Of a stretch of 64,000 nucleotides of DNA, positions 53,018 to 62,646 are shown piece by piece. Each line of letters begins with the position of its first letter. Position 1 is the stretch's first letter. The DNA is from Thalassomonas viridans (GTDB lineage Bacteria; Pseudomonadota; Gammaproteobacteria; Enterobacterales; Alteromonadaceae), in assembly GCF_000948985.2 (NCBI RefSeq), contig NZ_CP059733.1, positions 6,448,001 through 6,512,000 of the forward strand, read 5' to 3'. The position numbers and the translations under genes are program-made. The notes under the pieces were generated by a model. That model was given only the letters and a program-made list of their open reading frames with translations. It ran no database searches and was not told the origin of the DNA.

Positions 53018-54287
53018 CAGGGCAAACGGGTCTAAATCATACAGCTTTAAATCCAACGGTTAATACTTTCATCATATAATTATTATCCCAACCGGCCTTT
53101 AGACGCTTATTTTTTACGCCAACTTTGGCACTGAGCTCATTTTTAAGTAGGTTAAGCGCTACTTTATTCATCAATGCTATATTTTCAGCAGCATGTCCGC
53201 TACGAAGCCGATTTTGGTCTTCGTTAAAGCTAACATCCAATTGCCAATGCAGCTTATTCTCAACGTGCCAATGACTACGTATCGCCATTGCCAAAAATTC
53301 GGCACTTTTATCTGCATGGCTCGTTATGTAATAGCGTTTCTCTCTCGATACCTTGCCACCACTTTCCCTCGTTGAATCCACCACAGCTATCGCTTTGACG
53401 GTATTCCATTTAGGATGGCGCTCTATAAGCCAGTCCACATCTGTTGTTAACCAAATATCCCGCTGTTCAACACGACCGTGCTCACCATCCACTGTTTTAT
53501 GAACGCTATGTTCTACTGTGCTGAAGTGCTTAGCTAACTGAGTTTCTAAGAAAAACTTCACGTCATCATGAAATTCCCCTTGGTTCCCCTTAAGTGCCAA
53601 TAAATAATTCGCCTCTTTATCAACTATTTGGTCACCAATTTTATACTGGCAACCCATGGCATCTGTTGTGATGGTTGCCCCTTTAATATCTAATAGCTTT
53701 AACAAGATTGGGATGGCTGTAATTTCATTAGACTTATCTGCAACTTTAACCTGACCAAAACAGAGATTATTCTTTACAGACCAAGCACTGACTATATGTA
53801 TTGCAGGGTTACCAGAAGCTTTATCAAGCGTACTGCGCATCACTTTACCGTCAATGGCGACAATATCATCATTTAAGTGACCTAACTGGCTAACCCAACG
53901 GATGAATGCCTCACCAAATTCTTTGGGATTTAATCGGTTTAATACATCACCGAAGGTATCATGGCTTGGAATGCCATGAGATAAATCTAAAAATTCACTA
54001 AACCAATCTTGCTTAGATTTGCCATATTCTTCAATTGCGCAGAAATCATCGCACCCACAGATAATGGCGCATATTGAAATGGTTAATATATTAACCAGGG
54101 GGTGGCGCTGAGTTCGAGTTACACGAGGGTCGGTTAGATCACTAAATACTTGGCTGATAGTCGTCTCTGTCATTGTCTTTATTCAAGCAAAGGCTACTAT
54201 AAACCACGATCATAATGATCAGTCAAATGATCACGGAATAAATACTTCAAAACAAGCTAATTGATTAAATTAGACCCGTTCGCCCTG
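53018..54287. mobile_element. ISAs1-family insertion sequence with 10-bp target duplication
   Basis: The inverted ends CAGGGCAAACGGGTCTAAAT and CAGGGCGAACGGGTCTAATT (read inward) have few mismatches. The flanking direct repeat TTTTACATAT occurs at 53008-53017 and 54288-54297. The intact duplication indicates a fairly recent insertion. The element carries one full transposase gene. Confidence 0.93.
53037..54173 (-). CDS. ISAs1-family transposase
   Basis: A 378-residue DDE transposase with the N-terminal DDE_Tnp_1-associated region (FSDLTDPRVTRTQRHPLVNI), IVAIDGKVMRSTLDK (first D), ATITTDAMGCQ (second D) and SHWHVENKLHWQLDVSFNED (E). It is full length compared with the family, so the element may be active. 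It is antisense to the disrupted host gene. Confidence 0.93.
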   Translation of the reverse strand: MTETTISQVFSDLTDPRVTRTQRHPLVNILTISICAIICGCDDFCAIEEYGKSKQDWFSEFLDLSHGIPSHDTFGDVLNRLNPKEFGEAFIRWVSQLGHLNDDIVAIDGKVMRSTLDKASGNPAIHIVSAWSVKNNLCFGQVKVADKSNEITAIPILLKLLDIKGATITTDAMGCQYKIGDQIVDKEANYLLALKGNQGEFHDDVKFFLETQLAKHFSTVEHSVHKTVDGEHGRVEQRDIWLTTDVDWLIERHPKWNTVKAIAVVDSTRESGGKVSREKRYYITSHADKSAEFLAMAIRSHWHVENKLHWQLDVSFNEDQNRLRSGHAAENIALMNKVALNLLKNELSAKVGVKNKRLKAGWDNNYMMKVLTVGFKAV

Positions 54288-54934
54288 TTTTACATATGCA
54301 CCAAATCGAGTGCTGTAACACCAGTTATGGTTATAACGGTCAGTTTGCCGGTTTTCCCGAATGTATTGACGCCAAATGTGAGGTCATCATAGGCTTTTCG
54401 GTGATTGAAGGCAGGTTTAATCATCTGGATCTGGCCGGGCTTAAGATCATTTATGCTGCCATGTGGCCCAAAGCCATCTACCAGGGAGACGGTATCTGCG
54501 TACTTTTTGTCGATTCAACCGCCAGGCCGGAACAAGTATCTGCCATTGCCAGCATAATGTCGGGCCAGTCGGGAGGACAGCCTTTCGAGCTGTTGGCCGG
54601 CACCTTTTCGGCATTTGAAGGACCTGTGCTAAAAGACATTGAAATAAATATCGACGAAAAATACACCCACTTTGCTATCCGGGATATGGTGCATGCCCAA
54701 CAAAGCCCCCTGATCAGTCCGCTTACGGGTATAGAGCAAAACATACAAATGAGTTACCCTGAAGCTACCCTGACGGGGCAAAACACCAGACTGGCGCTTA
54801 CACGGCTGATGTCTATCAATTACGGCCGGCTGAATTTTGAACACAGCGACTGTTTTGCGGCAAAAACCATAGTCACCTGGAGCAACTAAGGTCTTTATTT
54901 AAATAAAGGCAGTATCAATTACCGGGTAAAATAA

Positions 54935-55702
54935 ATGCATTATCGGCAAGTCAAAATATTTATCCTTTCCTGGTTATTGGCCTGCGCCAGCCTTGGCGCC
55001 CGGGCGGACGAATTATCATTACGGGTCGTGACAGAAAATTTCCCTCCCTATAATTATCAAACCGATAAAGGCGAACTCGCCGGTGTCATGAACCATATAG
55101 TGCAGGAACTGTTAAAACGCCTGGAGAGCAAACAAAACATAGAAGTCCTGCCATGGGCCAGGGCATATAAAATAGCCCTCACCGAACCGAACACCCTGAT
55201 TTATTCGATATTAAAAACCCCGCCCAGGGAAGAAAAATTTCACTGGTTATTATCTTTTTTGTCCCTGGATATCAATATGTATGCCTTGCCCCGGGCACAT
55301 AGGGGCCAAATCAGCCAATTCAGGGAAGTTCAGCAGCAAAGCATAGGCATAATGCGCTCCAGCTCACACGAAAACTATATCCGGCAGCATTTCACACCTC
55401 ACAACAACAAGATCATTACCAACATTTCCTATTTGCATCTCTACCAGATGCATCAGCGGCAACGCCTGGATTTGCTCGTCGCTCCCAGGCGCTTGATCGA
55501 TTATTTAAACCAGAGCGAGCAAACGCCACCGGAGACTCGCCCTAAGGCCATTTTTAAACTGCCCTTCCCCTACCAGAAAAAACTTTATATTGCCCTGAGT
55601 AAAAACAGCCCGGCAGCCACAGTAACCCGGGTGAAAAAAGCCCTGATAAGCATGCGGGACGACGGTACTATTGCCAGGCTCCTTGCCCGCTACCAAATCT
55701 GA
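54935..55702 (+). CDS. Periplasmic amino-acid-binding-like protein (SBP_bac_3)
   Basis: 255 residues with a signal peptide (about 1-24) and an extracellular solute-binding family 3 fold: LRVVTENFPPYNYQ at the N terminus, GELAGVMNHIVQELLKRL, WARAYKIALTEPNTLIYSI, and the closing ALISMRDDGTIARLLARYQI. Many stand-alone homologues in marine gammaproteobacteria lack transporter genes, as here, and the ligand cannot be predicted. It ends before a strong terminator. Confidence 0.82.
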   Translation: MHYRQVKIFILSWLLACASLGARADELSLRVVTENFPPYNYQTDKGELAGVMNHIVQELLKRLESKQNIEVLPWARAYKIALTEPNTLIYSILKTPPREEKFHWLLSFLSLDINMYALPRAHRGQISQFREVQQQSIGIMRSSSHENYIRQHFTPHNNKIITNISYLHLYQMHQRQRLDLLVAPRRLIDYLNQSEQTPPETRPKAIFKLPFPYQKKLYIALSKNSPAATVTRVKKALISMRDDGTIARLLARYQI

Positions 55703-55774
55703 GACGGGAATCGACATCTATATTTACCAATAACAATTGATTAACAATGTAATTACTATTACACTCCACGCCCT

Positions 55775-55824
55775 AAAAATCACGGCCAGGTTATTGCTCG
55801 ATACGATAATCGACCGTGATTTTT
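55775..55824 (+). terminator. Terminator after the binding-protein gene
   Basis: An 11-bp stem AAAAATCACGG / CCGTGATTTTT with a long loop containing a small TCGAT/ATCGA stem, followed by T residues. It precedes the barrel gene by 35 bp. Confidence 0.75.
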
Positions 55825-55859
55825 TAATTTTCCAAATTTTAGTTGTAAAGGAATTCCTT

Positions 55860-56366
55860 ATGTTTAAAAAAACGGCCATTGCCCTGTCTATGATGTGCCT
55901 GCCTTTAACTGCTTCTGCCCAATGGCTTGCCGGCGGCGGTTATGTTAATTTCTCCGATGATGTCGACGGCATAGACCTGTCTTTAAGCGCGGTTTACGGC
56001 TCACTGGCCTATAAAGTGGAAAGTGCCGACAGCGCCTGGAGCTTTATGCCGGAAATCAGATTAGGCAGTGGCATCTCCGACGATAAAGAAAGCGGCATTA
56101 AATTTGAAATCGAGCGTTACTTTGCTGTTTCAGCCCGCGCCCAGTATGACTACAGCAACGGCGTTTTCGTTTTTGTAACCCCGTCGTACGCCAACCTGGA
56201 TAATAAAGTGTCTTTCCAATATTTCTCTGAATCAGATGACGAGTGGGATTTTGGTATCGGCGCCGGTCTTGGCTTTAACGTTAATGAAAACGTCACCATC
56301 GAAGCCAGCTACGACAGATACGACGATGTCGACGCTTTCGGTGTAGGAATCAAATACGCTTTTTAA
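55860..56366 (+). CDS. Small outer-membrane beta-barrel protein
   Basis: Start at ATG 55860 after AAGGA, giving 168 residues; upstream in-frame codons overlap the terminator and are not coding. Signal peptide MFKKTAIALSMMCLPLTASA, then about eight amphipathic strands ending GVGIKYAF with terminal Phe, as in OmpA/OmpX-type 8-stranded porin-family barrels. Asp-rich turns suggest divalent cation binding or surface charge. Function unknown. It ends with its own terminator. Confidence 0.78.
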   Translation: MFKKTAIALSMMCLPLTASAQWLAGGGYVNFSDDVDGIDLSLSAVYGSLAYKVESADSAWSFMPEIRLGSGISDDKESGIKFEIERYFAVSARAQYDYSNGVFVFVTPSYANLDNKVSFQYFSESDDEWDFGIGAGLGFNVNENVTIEASYDRYDDVDAFGVGIKYAF

Positions 56367-56383
56367 GGCTGACTAATATTGTC

Positions 56384-56407
56384 AAGCGGGTTGCCGACAA
56401 CCCGCTT
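56384..56407. terminator. Terminator between the barrel gene and the convergent peptidase
   Basis: A perfect 10-bp stem AAGCGGGTTG / CAACCCGCTT with a CCGA loop followed by TT. Placed between convergent genes. Confidence 0.8.
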
Positions 56408-56430
56408 TTACCCGCCCAAACCAGGGGCCG

Positions 56431-58101
56431 CTAGTTTCCCAGGATATTCAATACGCTGATATAAAAATTGCTGTCTATTTCCACCTTGGCATCCGGGGTT
56501 TTCAGCTCGAATTCACTCCAGGCGTTAACAGGAGTCAGCCACAGCGGTTCACCGCCTATGATGGCTTTTACCGGCATATCAAAGCCGTCTACGGTATTGC
56601 TCCAGCGAAATTTCATCACCTTGCCTTTGACGAAATATTCCAGTACAGGCACCCGTACATCCCGCAGGTACTGATCGAAGATTTTCGTTAGATCCTTACC
56701 CGAATGCCTGGTCATATATTGTTCCACCTGGCGGCCACTCACGGTTTTATGGTAAAAATCCCGGTTCAGGCCGCGGAGAATTTTACGCCAGAGGACATCG
56801 TCGTCTACCACCTGGCGTATGGTGTGCAACATGTTGCCGCCCTTGGGATACATATCGAAAGAGCCTTCCCGGTTGGCGTTATAAACACCGATAATCGGCT
56901 TATCGTTCAGCACATTTTGCCGGGTGCCCCGGGAGTATTCGCCGCCTGCCTGCTTGCCGTAAAAATATTCCACAAACAGGTTTTCACTGTAGTTGGTGAA
57001 ACTTTCGTGGATCCACATATCGGCGATATCCCTGTGGGTAATGTTATTGGCAAACCATTCATGGCCGGCTTCATGGACAATAATAAAGTCAAATTCCAGC
57101 CCCCAGCCGGTGCCGCTGCGATCCCGTCCTTTATAGCCTTTTTGGTAGCCGTTGCCGTAAGTCACCGAACTCTGGTGCTCCATGCCCAGGTACGGCGCTT
57201 CCACCAGCTTAAAGCCGTCTTCATAGAAAGGATAAGGGCCGAACCAGTACTCAAACGCTTCTATGGTGCGGCGGGCATCCTGAAAATGTTTTTTTGCCTT
57301 GGCCAGGTTATCCCGCAACACATAATAATCCAGATCCAGCGGCCCCAATTCCCCCTGGTAGACCTCACCGAAGTGCACATAATCGCCGATATTAATATTA
57401 ATGCCGTAGTTGCTGATGGGACTGTTGACCTGCCAATGGTAGGTTTTGCTTTGCCGCCCGGGATGTTCCTCAATTTTGATCAGCCGGCCGTTGGAAACAT
57501 CCATCAGGTGCTCGGGCACTTCCACGCTGATCAGCACGCCGTTATCCGGCTCGTCATAGGCATGGTCTTTATTGGGCCACCAGACGCTGGCCCCGACCCC
57601 CTGCACCGCAGAAGCGATAAAATCATTGCCCCTGCTGTCCTTTTGCCAGGTAATGCCGCCGTCCCAGGGGGGATTCTCGGCCACCAGAGGCTGGCCGCTG
57701 AACGTCAGCACCAGCTGGTATTCTTCGCCTTTTTCCTGCGCCTTGCCCGGGGTAATAAAATAGGAATAACCGTCGCGCTCGACTTTTAAGGCTTCCCCGT
57801 CCTGGCTCACGCTTTCCAGCACCATAGGGGGCTGCAGCTCCAGCTGCAGGCGCTGCCCCGCCGATAACACCCGGTAGCTCATGGTATTGGTGCCCGAGAT
57901 AAATTGCTTTTTTGGATCAACCGAAATATCCAGGTGATAATGCATCAGATCCCACCAGGCACGCTCCGGGGTCACCGAGCCCCTGAGCCGGTCCTGGCGG
58001 CTGATATCCTGCCCCTGTTTAAAGACATCTTTGGCCGGGGAAAAAGGGCTGAACAGGGTCGCCATGGCCAGCAGCGCCAGGCCGGGTAATATATTCTTCA
58101 T
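56431..58101 (-). CDS. M1-family metallopeptidase (aminopeptidase N-like)
   Basis: Start taken at ATG 58101, which gives a proper signal peptide (MKNILPGLALLAMATLF); a TTG 11 codons upstream is less likely. 556 residues, about the length of short M1 enzymes. The zinc site is VHEAGHEW near residue 340 with the third ligand in HESFTNYSE. The exopeptidase motif is GMEH instead of the usual GAMEN, near residue 305. Presumed periplasmic or secreted, releasing N-terminal residues from peptides. Confidence 0.87.
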   Translation of the reverse strand: MKNILPGLALLAMATLFSPFSPAKDVFKQGQDISRQDRLRGSVTPERAWWDLMHYHLDISVDPKKQFISGTNTMSYRVLSAGQRLQLELQPPMVLESVSQDGEALKVERDGYSYFITPGKAQEKGEEYQLVLTFSGQPLVAENPPWDGGITWQKDSRGNDFIASAVQGVGASVWWPNKDHAYDEPDNGVLISVEVPEHLMDVSNGRLIKIEEHPGRQSKTYHWQVNSPISNYGININIGDYVHFGEVYQGELGPLDLDYYVLRDNLAKAKKHFQDARRTIEAFEYWFGPYPFYEDGFKLVEAPYLGMEHQSSVTYGNGYQKGYKGRDRSGTGWGLEFDFIIVHEAGHEWFANNITHRDIADMWIHESFTNYSENLFVEYFYGKQAGGEYSRGTRQNVLNDKPIIGVYNANREGSFDMYPKGGNMLHTIRQVVDDDVLWRKILRGLNRDFYHKTVSGRQVEQYMTRHSGKDLTKIFDQYLRDVRVPVLEYFVKGKVMKFRWSNTVDGFDMPVKAIIGGEPLWLTPVNAWSEFELKTPDAKVEIDSNFYISVLNILGN

Positions 58102-58248
58102 ATAATCAACAAAGTATTCAAAATTCCGCGACAAATGTTACCAGCCCGGCATTTAATAGCCAAGCATGGCCTTTGCGCCGGCCGCGCTAAGTTGCCGGGC
58201 AAAGATCCGCACTTGCCAAGACTTGAAACTTCACGTTAGAATTTAAAA

Positions 58249-58266
58249 ACGTTAACGGGCTTTTCG
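58249..58266 (+). promoter_or_regulatory. Palindrome upstream of the TPP riboswitch
   Basis: GTTAACG and CGTTAAC pair around a short loop, about 12 bp before the riboswitch. It may be an operator or a leader hairpin; no specific regulator is implied. Confidence 0.3.
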
Positions 58267-58278
58267 TTAACCCTATGA

Positions 58279-58361
58279 CTTGTCGGAGTGCCAAAAGGGC
58301 TGAGATCGCAAAAGCGGGATCCGTAGAACCTGATCAGATTAGTATCTGCGAAGGGAACAAG
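58279..58361 (+). promoter_or_regulatory. TPP riboswitch (THI element)
   Basis: The conserved THI core is present: CGGAGTGCC, GGGCTGAGATC, GGATCCGTAGAACCTGATC, then AGTATCTGCGAAGGGAACA, with P1 formed by CTTGT/ACAAG. It precedes thiC by about 130 bp. Downstream, a GCCAGA/TCTGGC hairpin and GCCAGTTTTTT may form part of the expression platform. TPP binding is expected to lower expression of the whole thi operon. Confidence 0.95.
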
Positions 58362-58486
58362 AGAGCAGTTTGCCAGATTTAGCACGCAAACCGGCTCCTC
58401 GTTGACAGCAATTGCCAGAGATCTGGCCGTTGCCGTTTTCCACACCTTAAAGCTCCGCCAGTTTTTTACTTTTATTAAACAGGTGA

Positions 58487-60421
<1,935 letters not shown>

Positions 60422-60430
60422 GAGCAAATC

Positions 60431-61624
60431 ATGGCAAATATTGCCATAGTCGGCGCCGGCCTGATGGGCCGGCTGACGGCTTTAACCCTGCACCGCCAGG
60501 GGCACCGGATCAGCCTGTTTGATAAGGACGACAAAAACGCCCGCCACAGCGCCGCCTATGCGGCGGCGGGCCTGTTAACGCCTTTGGGGGAAGCCATAGG
60601 TTGCGAAAGCAATATAGTGACCATGGGGTTAACCTCACTGAAGTTATGGCCGAAAATCATAGCCTCGCTGGAAGAGCCGGTGTTTTTCCAGCAAACCGGG
60701 GCCCTGCTGGTGAGCCATACCCAGGACCAGGGGGATTACCTCAGGTTTAAGCGTTTTTTGCAGCAGCATTACCCCAAACATCCGCAACAAAGCCTGGACC
60801 GCAGCGCACTCTTGGCATTGGAGCCGGAACTAGGCAGGAGTTTTAACCAGGGCCTGTATTTGCCGGAAGAGGGCCAAATCGGCAACCGCCGCCTGCTGCG
60901 GGCCCTGTGCCATCAGCTGGAAAGCGAAGGGGTCAACTGGCTTAACGGCTGTGAAGTCACCGGGATTGCCCCGGAGGAAAACGGCTCGGTGCTGGAATAC
61001 CGCCAGTCTGGCGAAAAACAGCGGCAAAGTTTTAATCTGGTGATCGACTGCCGCGGTTTCGGCGCCAAAAGAAGCGGCAGGGACAGCGGCGCAGATCTCA
61101 AAGATTTACGCGGCGTACGCGGCGAGCTGTTCCAGTTGTTTGCCCCCGAGGTCAATATCTCCCGGCCGGTGAGGTTGATGCACCCCAGGTACCAGCTGTA
61201 TATAGCCCCCAAAAGCAAAGGTTATTACGTGGTGGGGGCCACGGAAATCGAAAGCGAGGATGACTCGCCGATGACGGTGCGTTCGGCGCTGGAATTGCTC
61301 AGCGCCGCCTACAGCGTACACCCGGGGTTTGCCGAAGCCGCCATCCGCCAGCATATCAGCCAGCACAGGCCGGCCTTTAGCGACAACCAGCCGAAAATCC
61401 TGATCCGCCCCGGACTGATACAGGTCAACGGCTTATATCGCCATGGCTTTTTGATCGCCCCTGTGTTATTACAACATGTTAACGAGCTGGTAACAGCCCT
61501 GGCGCCGACACTTGCGGAAAAAACCCGGTTTTCACAGCAGATATTAAAGAAAACCCTGGCCGCCAGTCGCTTTACCTATTCACAGCTACTGCCCATAGGA
61601 CTCTATGATGCAAATATTCATTAA
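60431..61624 (+). CDS. thiO: Glycine oxidase ThiO-like FAD enzyme
   Basis: A 397-residue DAO-family flavoenzyme with the N-terminal dinucleotide motif GAGLMG (GxGxxG, residues 7-12), HSAAYAAAGLLTP and the C-terminal HRPAFSDNQP and GLYRHGFLIAPVL regions. ThiO oxidises glycine to dehydroglycine for thiazole formation and replaces ThiH. It is 9 bp after thiC and its end overlaps thiS. Confidence 0.9.
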   Translation: MANIAIVGAGLMGRLTALTLHRQGHRISLFDKDDKNARHSAAYAAAGLLTPLGEAIGCESNIVTMGLTSLKLWPKIIASLEEPVFFQQTGALLVSHTQDQGDYLRFKRFLQQHYPKHPQQSLDRSALLALEPELGRSFNQGLYLPEEGQIGNRRLLRALCHQLESEGVNWLNGCEVTGIAPEENGSVLEYRQSGEKQRQSFNLVIDCRGFGAKRSGRDSGADLKDLRGVRGELFQLFAPEVNISRPVRLMHPRYQLYIAPKSKGYYVVGATEIESEDDSPMTVRSALELLSAAYSVHPGFAEAAIRQHISQHRPAFSDNQPKILIRPGLIQVNGLYRHGFLIAPVLLQHVNELVTALAPTLAEKTRFSQQILKKTLAASRFTYSQLLPIGLYDANIH

Positions 61625-61817
61625 CGGACAGCCATTTGCGCTTGAAGACGACTTCAGTGTCACTGCGGCACTTATGCTGTTTTTAACGCCGGAGCAGCAA
61701 AAGACCTCCTTTGCCGTTGCCTTAAACGGTGAGTTCCTTGCCCGGGAAAACTACCCGGACACTGAGCTTAACAACCGGGATGCACTGGATGTGCTCTTTC
61801 CCATCCAGGGCGGATAA
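61608..61817 (+). CDS. thiS: Sulfur-carrier protein ThiS
   Basis: A 69-residue ubiquitin-like protein (MQIFINGQPFAL...) ending in the required Gly-Gly (FPIQGG) for adenylation and thiocarboxylation. The second of two adjacent ATGs is preferred by AGGA spacing. It overlaps thiO by 17 bp. It supplies sulfur to ThiG. Confidence 0.95.
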   Translation: MQIFINGQPFALEDDFSVTAALMLFLTPEQQKTSFAVALNGEFLARENYPDTELNNRDALDVLFPIQGG

Positions 61818-61841
61818 GTCATTTTTACCAGCGAGCCAAAC

Positions 61842-62645
61842 ATGTCTCTAACAATTTATGATCAGCCCCTGAGCAGCCGCTTATTGATCGGTAGCGCCCT
61901 GTATCCTTCCCCTCTGGTGATGAAACAGGCCATTCTTGCCAGCGGCGCCCAGGTCGTTACCCTGTCGCTGAAACGCCAGAACCCGGCGGCCCTGGCGGGG
62001 GAAACCATCTGGCAGTATATTCAGGAATGCGTCGCCCAGAACCAGGGATTTTTGCTGCCCAATACCGCCGGCTGCAAAACCGCCAAAGAGGCGGTGACCC
62101 TGGCGAGAATGAGCCGGGAAATTTTTGCCACCGACTGGATAAAACTTGAGGTGATCGGCGACGACTATAACCTGCAGCCGGATCCGTTTGAGCTGCTCAG
62201 CGCCGCAGAAACCTTGCTCAAGGACGGTTTTAAGGTGCTGCCCTATTGCACCGACGACCTGGTGTTGTGCCAGCGCCTGTACGATCTCGGCTGCCGGGTG
62301 ATCATGCCCTGGGCCTCGCCGATAGGCACGGGCAAGGGCCTGATGAATCCCTACAACCTGGAAACCATACGTTTACGGCTGCCGGACGCCACCCTGATCC
62401 TGGATGCCGGTATCGGCAAACCCTCAGATGCCTGCCTGGCCATGGAGATGGGTTACGACGGTATCCTGCTCAACAGCGCCGTCGCCCTGGCGGATAACCC
62501 GGTACAAATGGCCCGGGCCTTTGCCCAGAGCATAGAAGCCGGCAGCCTGGGCTATGTCGCCGGTATCATGCAGCCAAGGCAAACCGCCCACCCGAGCACC
62601 CCGACCTTAGACACCCCGTTCTGGCATCAGCCGGGAGGGCAATAA
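61842..62645 (+). CDS. thiG: Thiazole synthase ThiG
   Basis: A 267-residue TIM-barrel enzyme. The N terminus [11 protein letters not shown] is typical, and the active-site region includes [11 protein letters not shown] (Schiff-base Lys) and [49 protein letters not shown] forms the phosphate site. It joins dehydroglycine, DXP and ThiS sulfur into the thiazole. Confidence 0.95.
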   Translation: MSLTIYDQPLSSRLLIGSALYPSPLVMKQAILASGAQVVTLSLKRQNPAALAGETIWQYIQECVAQNQGFLLPNTAGCKTAKEAVTLARMSREIFATDWIKLEVIGDDYNLQPDPFELLSAAETLLKDGFKVLPYCTDDLVLCQRLYDLGCRVIMPWASPIGTGKGLMNPYNLETIRLRLPDATLILDAGIGKPSDACLAMEMGYDGILLNSAVALADNPVQMARAFAQSIEAGSLGYVAGIMQPRQTAHPSTPTLDTPFWHQPGGQ

Positions 62646-62646
62646 G

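Larger units (their letters stand above)
52986..54889 (+). pseudogene. DUF1326 gene interrupted by ISAs1
   Basis: Removing 53018-54297 (the IS and one copy of its 10-bp duplication) joins ATG 52986 in frame to the ORF at 54298-54889. This gives 207 residues starting MTDVNKWFLHMHQIECCNTS. That N terminus, NKW-x-L then ECCN, matches the DUF1326 start. The body FPECIDAKCEVIIGFSVIEG, GLKIIYAAMWPKAIYQG and VDSTARPEQVSAIASIMSGQSGG is typical of the family. The 3' fragment could still start at ATG 54296 but would lack the first strand and has no ribosome-binding site. Function of DUF1326 proteins is unknown. Confidence 0.85.

Noticed and set aside
54296..54889. Intact 197-residue gene starting inside the ISAs1 target duplication
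   Set aside because: The ATG overlaps the duplication, there is no ribosome-binding site, and the reconstructed longer frame fits the family.
56704..57789. 361-codon plus-strand ORF opposite the M1 peptidase
   Set aside because: The minus strand carries a complete peptidase with catalytic motifs; the antisense frame has no recognisable domain.
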